Source: Streptomyces mayonensis
GTDB lineage: Bacteria > Actinomycetota > Actinomycetes > Streptomycetales > Streptomycetaceae
Direction: 5' to 3'
DNA: 64,000 nt
NCBI RefSeq assembly: GCF_018982965.1
Contig: NZ_JACBYP010000024.1
Coordinates: 1 to 64,000, forward strand
Below the pieces are notes generated by a model, which did not search any database, was not told the origin of the DNA, and worked only from the letters and a program-made list of their open reading frames with translations. The position numbers and the translations under genes are program-made. This document shows, one piece after another, positions 55,572-63,485 of this stretch (the stretch's first letter is position 1; the number at the start of each line of letters is the position of its first letter).

Positions 55572-56487
55572 GGCGGATCCTCGGGTCCAGAAGGCTGTTG
55601 AGGAGGTCGACCAGCACGCTCGCGGCGAGGAAGATCAGGATGAGCGCCGTGGACACCCCCACCACCGTCGGCCCGGCGTGTCCACGGACGGCCTGGAAGA
55701 GCAGCTGGCCGATGCCGGGCAGGTTGAAGACCCCCTCGATGATCACGGTGCCGCCGAGGAGGTAGCCGAGGTCCACGGCGAGAAAGGTGACGGCCGGGAT
55801 CAGGGAGTTGCGCAGGACGTGCACGCCGACCACCCGGCGCCGGGTGAGCCCCTTGGCGACGGCCGTACGGACGTAGTCGGCGCGCAGGTTGTCGATGACC
55901 TCGGCGCGCACCAGCCGGGACACCGAGGCCAGTCCGAAGGCCGCCACGCACAGGGCCGGCAGCACATAGCCGGCCGGCCAGCCCTCGGTGGTCCCCGCGA
56001 CCGGGAACAGGCCGAACTTCACCCCGAGGACCATCTGCGCGGTGTAGGCGAGCACGAACACCGGGACCGAGGTGGCGCCGATGGTGAACGCCAGCACCGT
56101 GCGGTCCGTCCAGGTCCCCCGGCGCAGCGCCGCCAGGACGCCGAGACCGATGCCGACGACGGCCTCGATCACCCAGGCGGTCAGGGCGAGTTTGATCGTG
56201 ACCGGCCAGCGGTCGGCCATCTGGTCGGCGACCGGCCGGCCGCTGAAGTCCGTGCCCAGGTCGCCCTGGAACAGTCCGGCCAGGTAGTGGCCGTACTGGA
56301 CGAACAACGGGTCGTCCAGGTGGTGCTGTTCGCGCAGTGCCCGCACCACGCTCGGGGCCAGCGGCCGGTCGCCCGCGAGTGCGGCGACGGGATCGCCGGG
56401 CAGCACATAGGTCATTGCGTAGATGACCAGGCTGATGCCGAAGAAGACGAGCAGCGCCTCCAGCAGGCGGCGTACGAGGTAGGTCAT
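55564..56487 (-). CDS. Peptide ABC transporter permease, DppB type
   Basis: A 307-aa permease with six predicted segments. It starts MTYLVRRLLEALLVFFGIS, the usual DppB opening, followed by the LPGDPV motif and a large periplasmic loop. The coupling helix is NLRADYVRTAVAKGLTRRRV. The ATG at 56487 overlaps the stop of the upstream carboxypeptidase gene by 4 bp (ATGA), which ties peptidase and transporter expression together. Confidence 0.93.
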   Translation of the reverse strand: MTYLVRRLLEALLVFFGISLVIYAMTYVLPGDPVAALAGDRPLAPSVVRALREQHHLDDPLFVQYGHYLAGLFQGDLGTDFSGRPVADQMADRWPVTIKLALTAWVIEAVVGIGLGVLAALRRGTWTDRTVLAFTIGATSVPVFVLAYTAQMVLGVKFGLFPVAGTTEGWPAGYVLPALCVAAFGLASVSRLVRAEVIDNLRADYVRTAVAKGLTRRRVVGVHVLRNSLIPAVTFLAVDLGYLLGGTVIIEGVFNLPGIGQLLFQAVRGHAGPTVVGVSTALILIFLAASVLVDLLNSLLDPRIRHD

Positions 56488-57944
56488 CGTGGTTCCCCGG
56501 TGCGCTCCGGGCGGGCCGCGGTGGTGTCGGCCGCGCGCGCGTGGTCCGCGGCGGCGAGCAGCGCCCCGTACTGGATGCCGGCCAGCGTGGAGATCGCGAT
56601 GGGCTCGCCGGTGACCCGGTCGGCCTCCCGCTCCCAGATCTCGTAGGTGGCGAGCAGTTCCCGGTGGCAGCGGCGCACCTCGGGGGTGGCGGTGCCCGCG
56701 GCCAGTTCGGCGCCAAGGGCGCGCAGCAGCATGCCGCCGACGCGGATGCGGAAACTGTGCACGCTCGCCTCGCAGTCGTGGCGTTCGGCGACGGTCGCGG
56801 CCCGGTCCGGCAGGTCGTCCACGCGGGCCGACTCCAGGGCGGCGACCTCGGTCAGCGAGGGCACGAAGTCGCGTACGGCGCGCAGGAAGGGAGTCGCGAT
56901 GGTCAGGTGGGGGCTCGCCCGGTCGAGGATGCCGCCCAGGAAGGTGCCGGTCTCGTCCAGGGCGCGGGCCCGGTGCGCGACCACGTCCGCGTACCGCTGT
57001 TCGGCGGGCGAGTCGTCGTCCGCGTCCGGGTGGCTCCAGTGGGGGACCTCGGTGACGAAGTAGAAGGTGCCGTACTTCTCGGCGTACGCGGCACTGGACG
57101 AGCCCGCGATCTTGCCGGCCGCGTCGGCGCCGAGCCCTTCGAGGTAGTCGTAGGCGTCCTTCATGTCGATGCAGCCGTAGACCGCGGGGGCGTGGCGCGG
57201 GGCGTGGGCCGCCTCGGGCTCGCCGGTGGCGAGCGGCATGCCGAGGGAGGCCGGGATGTCGGCGAGGAGCGGGTACAGGTCGGGGGCGGGCCGGTTCAGG
57301 TAGTAGTAGACGCCGCCCGTCTCGCAGTTGTGCAGGGTGGTCAGGAAGCGGGGGCGGGTGGCGTCCAGGAGCCGCATCAGGGCGAGCGTCTCGGGCAGGA
57401 CGCGGTCGAAGTAGGCGTCCTTGTAGGAGAACGGGAAGGTCCACTCGACCTGCTGGTCGCCGGCCGGCCGGTAGAAGTGGCGGCCGTAGGCGCGTTTGTC
57501 GGCGGGGACGGCGAACCAGCCCTCGTTGAGCCGGGCGCCGTCGGGGTCGATGCAGGGCACGATGTGCCAGGCGCCGCCGAAGTGGGCGCGCAGGTCCGAG
57601 TCCTCGCACAGGGCGGTGGCGAGGTGGAGGGTGGTGACCGCGCCGACCGGCTCGTTGGGGTGGACGCCGCCCACGACGACGTAGCCGCCGCCCTCCTCGG
57701 CGGTGGGGCGGTCCTCTGCCACCGTGAAGCAGTACAGGGGCTCACCGAGCGCGGAGGTGCCGACGCGGCGCTCGGTCACCAGCGCGGGATACCGGTCCGC
57801 CAATTCACGGAAACGGGCGACCAGTTCGTCCACGCCCGGATAGGCCTGGGCCGGCGGGACGGTCGCCGCGTGCCGTACCCAGGCGTCGGGGCCCGGTGCG
57901 AAGGGGGTGGCGGAGGCGGCGGATTCTGACGTCGCGGCTGTCAT
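56484..57944 (-). CDS. M14-family zinc carboxypeptidase
   Basis: A 486-aa metallopeptidase. The zinc motif HxxE is H95-x-x-E98 in GGVHPNEPVG; the third ligand is probably in FLTTLHNCETGG, and the substrate-binding Arg lies in the CIDPDGARLNEGWF region. The catalytic Glu is a candidate in FYFVTEVPHWSHP. No signal peptide is visible, so it likely acts in the cytoplasm on imported peptides. It sits between the binding-protein gene and the permeases, translationally coupled to the latter. The C-terminal 120 residues are helical and unassigned. Not related in position to the M14 pseudogene at 9.0 kb. Confidence 0.88.
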   Translation of the reverse strand: MTAATSESAASATPFAPGPDAWVRHAATVPPAQAYPGVDELVARFRELADRYPALVTERRVGTSALGEPLYCFTVAEDRPTAEEGGGYVVVGGVHPNEPVGAVTTLHLATALCEDSDLRAHFGGAWHIVPCIDPDGARLNEGWFAVPADKRAYGRHFYRPAGDQQVEWTFPFSYKDAYFDRVLPETLALMRLLDATRPRFLTTLHNCETGGVYYYLNRPAPDLYPLLADIPASLGMPLATGEPEAAHAPRHAPAVYGCIDMKDAYDYLEGLGADAAGKIAGSSSAAYAEKYGTFYFVTEVPHWSHPDADDDSPAEQRYADVVAHRARALDETGTFLGGILDRASPHLTIATPFLRAVRDFVPSLTEVAALESARVDDLPDRAATVAERHDCEASVHSFRIRVGGMLLRALGAELAAGTATPEVRRCHRELLATYEIWEREADRVTGEPIAISTLAGIQYGALLAAADHARAADTTAARPERTGEPR

Positions 57945-58001
57945 ACGGGTACGGATCTCCCGAGGCGTAGGGGCGGGCGTGCGGCGGGCAGCCGGGGAGG
58001 G

Positions 58002-59597
58002 TCAGCCCGTGACGGAGATGCGGGCGAGTTCGACGTCGGCGGGGCCCACGGTCACTCCGGACACCCGCTCCGTGGCGGCGTAGACGTAGCTGCCGAAGAA
58101 GAGCGGGACCACGGGGAAGTCCTTCAGGATTTCCTTCTGGGCGTCGTTGTAGAGGCGCTGTGCAGCGGTCGGTTCGGTGGCGGCGTCGGCCTGCCGGAGC
58201 AGGTCGTCGACGGCCTTGTCGCCGTAGTTGCTGCACATGCAGCCGCCGCTCTCGGTGAAGACGCCCTGCAACGTGTTCTGCATGCTCGGGTACAGGGCGC
58301 CCCAGTGGGCGTGCGAGAGGCCGGTGATCTTCTTGCCGAGCACCTTCTCGCTGAACTCGGCCCAGTCGGCGGTGGGTTCGGCCCGGACCTCGTCGATGCC
58401 CAGGTTCTGGCGGATCTGGTTGGCGATCGCCTTGTACAGCTCGTCCAGGCCGAGTCCGCCCGGGTAGGTGATCGTGAGCTGCCCGGACCAGCCACCCGCC
58501 TCGGCCAGCAGCTTCCTGGCCGCCGCCGGGTCGAAGGCGCAGGCGTCGCACAGGCCGGTTTCCGCCCCGACCTCGGAGGGCGGGGTGAGGGAGGTGGCCG
58601 GGGTGTACAGGCCGCCGTAGATGGCCTTGTTCACCGCGTCCCGGTCGATGGACATCGACAGCGCCTTGCGCAGCCGCACGTCGTCGTACCGTTCGTCCTT
58701 CAGGGGCAGCGTCATGAACTCCAGCGACGGGGCCTCGTAGGTGTGCAGGCGGTCCCCGAAGTCGGCCTTCGCCTGGCCGTACTTGCTGACCGGCACGCCG
58801 ATGACGTCGGTGTTGCCCGCGAGCGCGTCGGTGTAGGCGGTGTTGAGGTCGGCGTAGGACTTGAAGGTGATGGCGGGTGCCTCCGGCCTGGTGCCCCGGT
58901 AGGCGTCGTAGGCGGTGACCGTGGCGCCCTCGTCCTCCTTCCAGGCGGCGTCCATCTTGAAGGGGCCGTTGCCGACGGGCGCCTTGTCGTAGCCCTCGGG
59001 GTCCTCGAACGCGGCCTTCGGCAACGGGTAGAAGCCGGTCTGGCTCGGGGTGAGACGCAGTGGGAACTGGCTGTCGGGGCCGGAGAGGGTGACCTTGAGG
59101 GTGGTGGCGTCGACGACCTCGACTCCGGAGAGGGTCTTGGTCTTCGGCTTGCCCTCGGCAGGGTTCAGCGCCTCGTATCCCTCGATCCCGGCGAGCTGGC
59201 CGTTGCCCGCCCAGCCGTTGGGACCGTAGGCGGTGGCGTTCCAGGCGTCGGCGTAACTCCGGGCGGTGACGGGCTCGCCGTTGTGGAAGGTCCAGCCGGA
59301 GCGGAGCTTGATGGTCCAGTGGCGGGCGTCGGAGGAGGTCACCGACTCGGCCTGGACGTAGCTGGTCCTGCCCTTGTTGTCGACCTTGACCAGCGGTGCG
59401 AACAGCACCCGCACCTGGTCGTAGCCGACGGTGGTACGGCCGGGGGTGAGATGGTCGGGCTCGCCGACGGCGACCGAGAATCCGCCGGCGGCGGCGCCCC
59501 CGTCCGTGCTGCCGCTGCCGCCGGAGCAGCCGGCCAGCACGAGAACGAGGGGAAGGGACAAGCTTGCCGTGACCGTGAGCATGGATGTTCTGCGCAA
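58002..59597 (-). CDS. Peptide ABC transporter substrate-binding lipoprotein
   Basis: A 531-aa family-5 solute-binding protein. The start is the TTG at 59597 (GGGAG 5 nt ahead), giving a basic start, hydrophobic core and lipobox LVLAGC with lipidated Cys24; ATG at 59582 also yields a complete lipobox. The SBP_bac_5 body has LRSGWTFHNGEPVTARSYADAW in pieces, and KLLAEAGGWSGQLTI later. It delivers peptides to the DppBC-type channel. It is the first gene of the minus-strand operon and is divergent from the GbsR-like regulator across an AT-rich 168-bp region with palindromes. Confidence 0.93.
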   Translation of the reverse strand: MRRTSMLTVTASLSLPLVLVLAGCSGGSGSTDGGAAAGGFSVAVGEPDHLTPGRTTVGYDQVRVLFAPLVKVDNKGRTSYVQAESVTSSDARHWTIKLRSGWTFHNGEPVTARSYADAWNATAYGPNGWAGNGQLAGIEGYEALNPAEGKPKTKTLSGVEVVDATTLKVTLSGPDSQFPLRLTPSQTGFYPLPKAAFEDPEGYDKAPVGNGPFKMDAAWKEDEGATVTAYDAYRGTRPEAPAITFKSYADLNTAYTDALAGNTDVIGVPVSKYGQAKADFGDRLHTYEAPSLEFMTLPLKDERYDDVRLRKALSMSIDRDAVNKAIYGGLYTPATSLTPPSEVGAETGLCDACAFDPAAARKLLAEAGGWSGQLTITYPGGLGLDELYKAIANQIRQNLGIDEVRAEPTADWAEFSEKVLGKKITGLSHAHWGALYPSMQNTLQGVFTESGGCMCSNYGDKAVDDLLRQADAATEPTAAQRLYNDAQKEILKDFPVVPLFFGSYVYAATERVSGVTVGPADVELARISVTG

Positions 59598-59717
59598 GAC
59601 GACTCCCTGGAGGAGAGGGCGGGCGCCGTGTGCCGGACCGGGAGACGGGCCGGATTCGGGGTTCTCAACGCGACGCGTACCGGGATACTGGGTGTCGCTG
59701 AGATGCCATGTCAATGC

Positions 59718-59751
59718 AAAAGTGCAAAACTTTTAGCATGAGATGAAAGTT
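59718..59751. promoter_or_regulatory. AT-rich palindromes in a divergent promoter region
   Basis: AAAAGT-N5-ACTTTT (59718-59734) and an overlapping AACTTT-N12-AAAGTT (59728-59751) stand out in high-G+C DNA between the transporter operon and the regulator gene. They are likely binding sites of the adjacent GbsR/MarR-like regulator and contain or flank the promoters. Confidence 0.55.
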
Positions 59752-59765
59752 TACTGGGAGGCAAC

Positions 59766-60719
59766 ATGGTCGGCGACGACGCCGGGGACGGCACCGTGCG
59801 CGACACCGACGGGCGTCAGGACACGGGGGGCTGGAGCCGCGAGCTCTTCGTCGAGGAGGTCGGTCTGGTCTGGGAGGGCGCGGGCAGCGGGCGCATGGAC
59901 GGCCGCATCGTCGCCTACCTCCTGATCACCGACGTTCCCTACGTCTCCTCGGCCGAGCTGGCCCGGGAGCTGAAGGTGAGCGCCGGCTCGGTCTCGCTCG
60001 CGACCCGCCGGCTGGTCGAGGCGGGGTTCATCAGGCGCCACGCGGTGCCCGGCAGGCGCGGCCACTACTTCCGCGTCGACGACGACGTGTGGGGGAGCTT
60101 CCTGGCCGGCGAACGGCGGCATCTGGACCGGCAGGAGGAGCTGGCCGTCGAGGCGCTCGCGCTGCTCGGTCCCGAGGAGGAGGCGCCACGCCGCAGGCTG
60201 GGCAACATGCGCGACTACATGCGCTGGATCCGCGGCAGCCACCACGATCTGCTGACGCAGTGGAAGGCCTATCAGGCGCAGGCCGACGACGTCGTTCAGG
60301 CGCGGGAGGGGCGGGGCGTGTCCGCCGGCGAGCACGCCGGCGTCGCCGTTTCGCGGGCGGAGGCGCCCCGCGGCCGCTCCTCGGCCGCGCTCGACCCGGC
60401 GCTGGCCCGGCGCCTGGTGCCCGACGTGCTGTGGGAAGTCGCGGCGCCCCTGCTGCCCGCTGCCTCCGAGGACGAGCGCGCCGCCCTCACCGCGGTCGTC
60501 TACGTCCTCACCTCGGGCTGCGGCTGGCAGCAACTCCCGTCCCATTTCGGCGTCTCCCACTCCACCGCGCACCGGCGCTTCACCGCCTGGAGCGAGGGCG
60601 GGCTCTGGCAGCGCTGGCCTGCCGCCGCCCACGCGGCACAGGTGGACGCCGCCGACCTCTCCTGGTGCGAACTGGTCTCCGAAGCGGCCCTGGTACGCCG
60701 GACCGGCAGTCGGATGTAG
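59766..60719 (+). CDS. GbsR/MarR-type regulator fused to an IS5-type transposase N-terminal domain
   Basis: A 317-aa protein of two unrelated parts. Residues about 22-175 are a GbsR/MarR-like winged helix regulator (VSSAELARELKVSAGSVSLATRRLVEAGFI, in pieces) with a helical C-terminal dimer region. After a polar linker (180-210), residues about 215-285 match the DUF4096 N-terminal domain of IS5-family transposases (RLVPDVLWEVAAPLLP, SGCGWQQLPSHFGVS, STAHRRFTAW). The DDE catalytic domain is absent. GGGAGG precedes the ATG at 59766. It may be a functional two-DNA-binding-domain regulator of the divergent peptide operon, or a regulator whose end was replaced by an insertion. Confidence 0.8.
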   Translation: MVGDDAGDGTVRDTDGRQDTGGWSRELFVEEVGLVWEGAGSGRMDGRIVAYLLITDVPYVSSAELARELKVSAGSVSLATRRLVEAGFIRRHAVPGRRGHYFRVDDDVWGSFLAGERRHLDRQEELAVEALALLGPEEEAPRRRLGNMRDYMRWIRGSHHDLLTQWKAYQAQADDVVQAREGRGVSAGEHAGVAVSRAEAPRGRSSAALDPALARRLVPDVLWEVAAPLLPAASEDERAALTAVVYVLTSGCGWQQLPSHFGVSHSTAHRRFTAWSEGGLWQRWPAAAHAAQVDAADLSWCELVSEAALVRRTGSRM

Positions 60720-60784
60720 GTTGGCCCTGCCTTGCTTTCCGCCCCGGCGCTCCCCGGCCCTCGCTTCCATCACGGTGACGTACA

Positions 60785-61060
60785 GTGCGCCACGCACTCC
60801 GGCATTCGGCGCCGCGGGACCTGGAGGGACACCGCATCGGCGTGCGCGCCTACTCGGTGAGCACCGGCGTGTGGGTGCGTGGCGTCCTGCGCGACGAGTA
60901 CGGCGTGGACATCGACACGATCACCTGGATGGTCGACGACGACCACCTCGAGGGCAGGGTGCCGGCCAACGTCGAGCGGGTCACCGACGGCCGCTCGCTG
61001 GGCGAGCTGCTGCGCGCGGGGCAGCTCGATGCCGCGCTGACCGGCAACGCCGGACCGGAC
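60785..61060 (+). pseudogene. Decapitated fragment of a dihydroxyphthalate-decarboxylase-like gene
   Basis: The frame from 60785 encodes DLEGHRIGVRAYSVSTGVWV, then RGVLRDEYGVDIDTITW and RSLGELLRAGQLDAALTG, a recognisable middle part of the substrate-binding-like family annotated 4,5-dihydroxyphthalate decarboxylase. A stop codon lies two codons upstream of the GTG and the N-terminal third is missing. After about 61060 similarity ends in unrelated Arg/Pro/Gly-rich sequence. It lies immediately after the transposase-fused regulator, so truncation by a past insertion is likely. Confidence 0.65.
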
Positions 61061-61206
61061 GGGCCGGGGCGCCCAAGGCCGGCTGGACGGCGGCGGCGGA
61101 CCGGAGACCGGCGCGGCCACCGGACAGCTGGTGGAACTCCTGGAGCGGCTTGCGGGGCGCACTCGTCACCGTGGGCCCGGACCCGGCGTCACACCGGTGG
61201 TCCGGC

Positions 61207-62997
61207 TCACTTCGCGAGCTTGTCGACCACGTCGAGGTTCCTGTCCAGCCAGCCGCGCACCGCGTCCTTGGGGTCTTCGTCGGCGTCCTCGGCCCCGTGC
61301 ACCGCGTACTCCAGGCTGCCCAGCTGGTCGCCGGTCAGACGGAAGTCCTTCAACCACTTCGCGACCTGCGGATGTTGCTGGGTGAAGCCCTTGCGGCCCA
61401 TCACGTGGAAGTCCTGGTTCCCACAGTCCAGGACGTCCTCCGGGTCCTCCAGAGTGGTGAGTTCGTACTCGGTGAACTCCCAGTGCGGGAACCGCAGCAA
61501 CGCCGCGGTGGGCCGTTTCCCCTCGTAGGCGGAGGTGAGGTCGCTCGGTGACTCCTGCTCGCTGAGGGCAGCGGAGTGACTGTCGAACGCGACCTCGTAC
61601 TTCGACGCCAGCTCCTTCTCACAGACGGCGGACGACTCGTCGGGTTCCCGCTGGGCGGTGGAGCCGTACGGTCCGAGCCAGCCGTCCCACGGGTTCTTGT
61701 CGCCGAGGTCGGCGATGGTCTCGACACCCTCGACGTAGCCGGGGACGACGACCTGCAGCGTGCTGGCCCTGAACCAGGGGCCGAAATCCTCCAGCCCGCC
61801 GCCGTCCTGCTCCAGGTGGGCCGAGTCGCCCGGCAGACGGGCACCGGCCTGCAGGTCGACGGACCCTTCCGCCTGCTCGGCGAACAGCTCGCTCGGCTCC
61901 CGGTCCTGCTCCGGCTCCTCCAGCCGGGGCCGGTAGCCGCGCCGCTCCAGCAGCTCGCGCCACAGGTACGCCACGGCCTTGCCCTCGTCCCGGTCGACGT
62001 AGCCCAGGGTGATCACCGGACCGTCGTCGTCCTTGTCGGCCTTCGCGTACCAGGTCATACCGCCGATGAGCGTCGCGAAGGTGGTCAGTCCGGCCACCAC
62101 CGGCACCCAGCCGCGCCGTTTTCGCGTCGTGCCGGGCGCTGCTCCACCGTGGTCCGGAACCGGCCGCGAAGGCGCCGCCGGAGGACCGCCGGCCTGCTTC
62201 GGCGCGGCGGTCCGGGGGGCGGGGTCAGCCGGTGTGCCACGGGGGGCCGGCGCGCGGGCCGCGCCCGGCCGAGCGGTGTTGCGGCTCAGTGCCAGCCGGC
62301 CGGCGGTGTTGCGGTCACGCTTCTGCGGCAGGGGCCGGCCCTTGGCGCGCAGCGAGGCGCGCAGGGCGGTGTAGACGCTGTCCAGGTCGAGCAGTTCCGG
62401 GCCGTCCGGCACACCGTCCTCGAGGAGACGCAGCAGCTCACCGGTGAAGGCCGTGTAGGTCTCGCCGCGCGGCGCGAGGGCGAAACTCGTCTCCGGAGAG
62501 GCGGCGAGCAGGTAGCTTCCCTCGATCTCCGCCTGGTCCGCGATCGCTCCGGTGCCGTTCATCGTGCCCAGTGCCCGGCCGCTGAAGCAGCAGTCCAGGA
62601 TGACGACATGCCGCCGTGGGCGGCCGGTGAGGACCACGTCGCGCAGCGCGTCGTAGGGCACTCCGGTGTAGGACCGGCCCTGCTGGGAGTCGGGCAGGCC
62701 GAGGAAGAGATCGCCGCGGGTCTCCTCCAGGAGTCCGTGCCCGGCGAAGTACACCAGGAGGGTGTCGGTGGCCTCCTCCGCCGCCGCGCGCACGGCGTGC
62801 AGCACTTCGGTCCAGTCGCCGGGGTCGGCGACGACCGTGCAGTGCTCCTCGGCCAGCCGCCAGGAGTCGTCGCCGCGCAGGACGGCCGACAGGCCGGCGA
62901 GATTGTTGGCCACCGCAGGAAGGTCGTCGAGGTGCGTGTAGCGGCTGGTACCGATGAGGACGGCGCGGGAGCCGGTCGCGTCGGGCAGCAGCCCCAC
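61207..62997 (-). CDS. Caspase-like protease with transmembrane segment and ProX/OpuAC-like binding domain
   Basis: A 596-aa membrane protein. Residues 1-235 are a C14 caspase/metacaspase-like domain with catalytic His87 in YFAGHG and Cys137 in LDCCFSG. A Pro/Ala/Arg-rich linker (240-290) leads to a single membrane helix at 296-317, with KRR on the inner side. Residues about 325-596 resemble glycine-betaine-type (ProX/OpuAC) solute-binding domains (YLWRELLERRGY, WFRASTLQVVVPGYV). The topology predicts a cytoplasmic protease joined to an external ligand sensor. The GTG at 62997 follows the EACC1-like gene by 2 bp. Probably a signalling or immune/cell-death effector; not shown. Confidence 0.85.
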   Translation of the reverse strand: MGLLPDATGSRAVLIGTSRYTHLDDLPAVANNLAGLSAVLRGDDSWRLAEEHCTVVADPGDWTEVLHAVRAAAEEATDTLLVYFAGHGLLEETRGDLFLGLPDSQQGRSYTGVPYDALRDVVLTGRPRRHVVILDCCFSGRALGTMNGTGAIADQAEIEGSYLLAASPETSFALAPRGETYTAFTGELLRLLEDGVPDGPELLDLDSVYTALRASLRAKGRPLPQKRDRNTAGRLALSRNTARPGAARAPAPRGTPADPAPRTAAPKQAGGPPAAPSRPVPDHGGAAPGTTRKRRGWVPVVAGLTTFATLIGGMTWYAKADKDDDGPVITLGYVDRDEGKAVAYLWRELLERRGYRPRLEEPEQDREPSELFAEQAEGSVDLQAGARLPGDSAHLEQDGGGLEDFGPWFRASTLQVVVPGYVEGVETIADLGDKNPWDGWLGPYGSTAQREPDESSAVCEKELASKYEVAFDSHSAALSEQESPSDLTSAYEGKRPTAALLRFPHWEFTEYELTTLEDPEDVLDCGNQDFHVMGRKGFTQQHPQVAKWLKDFRLTGDQLGSLEYAVHGAEDADEDPKDAVRGWLDRNLDVVDKLAK

Positions 62998-62999
62998 CG

Positions 63000-63380
63000 C
63001 TACTGTCCTTCCCCCTGGTGTCCCTCGCCTTGCGTGTCGTCGTCCGCGGCCTCCTCCAACACCCGGATGAGGCGGCTGACTTCCTCGTCGCCGCCGTTCT
63101 CCACGACCACGGTGGTCCCGCCCCGCTGGACGGTGACGCGCCGGCGCGCGGGCCTGGTCTGCCGCCAGGTGCTCAGCGCCAGCGCGAAGGAGGCGGCGCT
63201 CCAGGCGTTGTCGGTGACGAGCTGGAGCACCTCCGCGAAGGCGCCCATGCTTTCCGGGCCCGCCGGGGCGGCAGGCATCGACACCCGCGCGCCGCGGCGC
63301 ACTGCGGCGTCCTGCCGCAGCCAGTCGTACAGCGAGCGAAGTTCCTGCTCCCCACCGTCCACCCGCACCTCGACCCGCAC
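63000..63380 (-). CDS. EACC1-type effector-associated component
   Basis: A 126-aa protein matching the effector-associated constant component EACC1: an N-terminal VRVEVRVDGGEQELRSLYDWL strand-helix, a middle hydrophobic helix pair (AFAEVLQLVTD, ASFALALSTW), and a beta-hairpin VTVQRGGTTVVVENG. These small proteins accompany caspase, trypsin or other effector proteins in predicted conflict systems of multicellular bacteria. The GTG at 63380 has AAGGGGG 4-5 nt upstream; the longer frame to 63407 is less likely. The stop lies 2 bp before the caspase gene, so the two are one unit. Confidence 0.75.
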   Translation of the reverse strand: MRVEVRVDGGEQELRSLYDWLRQDAAVRRGARVSMPAAPAGPESMGAFAEVLQLVTDNAWSAASFALALSTWRQTRPARRRVTVQRGGTTVVVENGGDEEVSRLIRVLEEAADDDTQGEGHQGEGQ

Positions 63381-63485
63381 GCTGCCCCCTTCGTGCCTGG
63401 GCGTCACCGGGACGCCCGGGCGGTCGACTTCATGGTGTGTGAAGTCATTCTGCCTTGTCCCCTGTGCAGCGTGTGCCTGCTGGTA

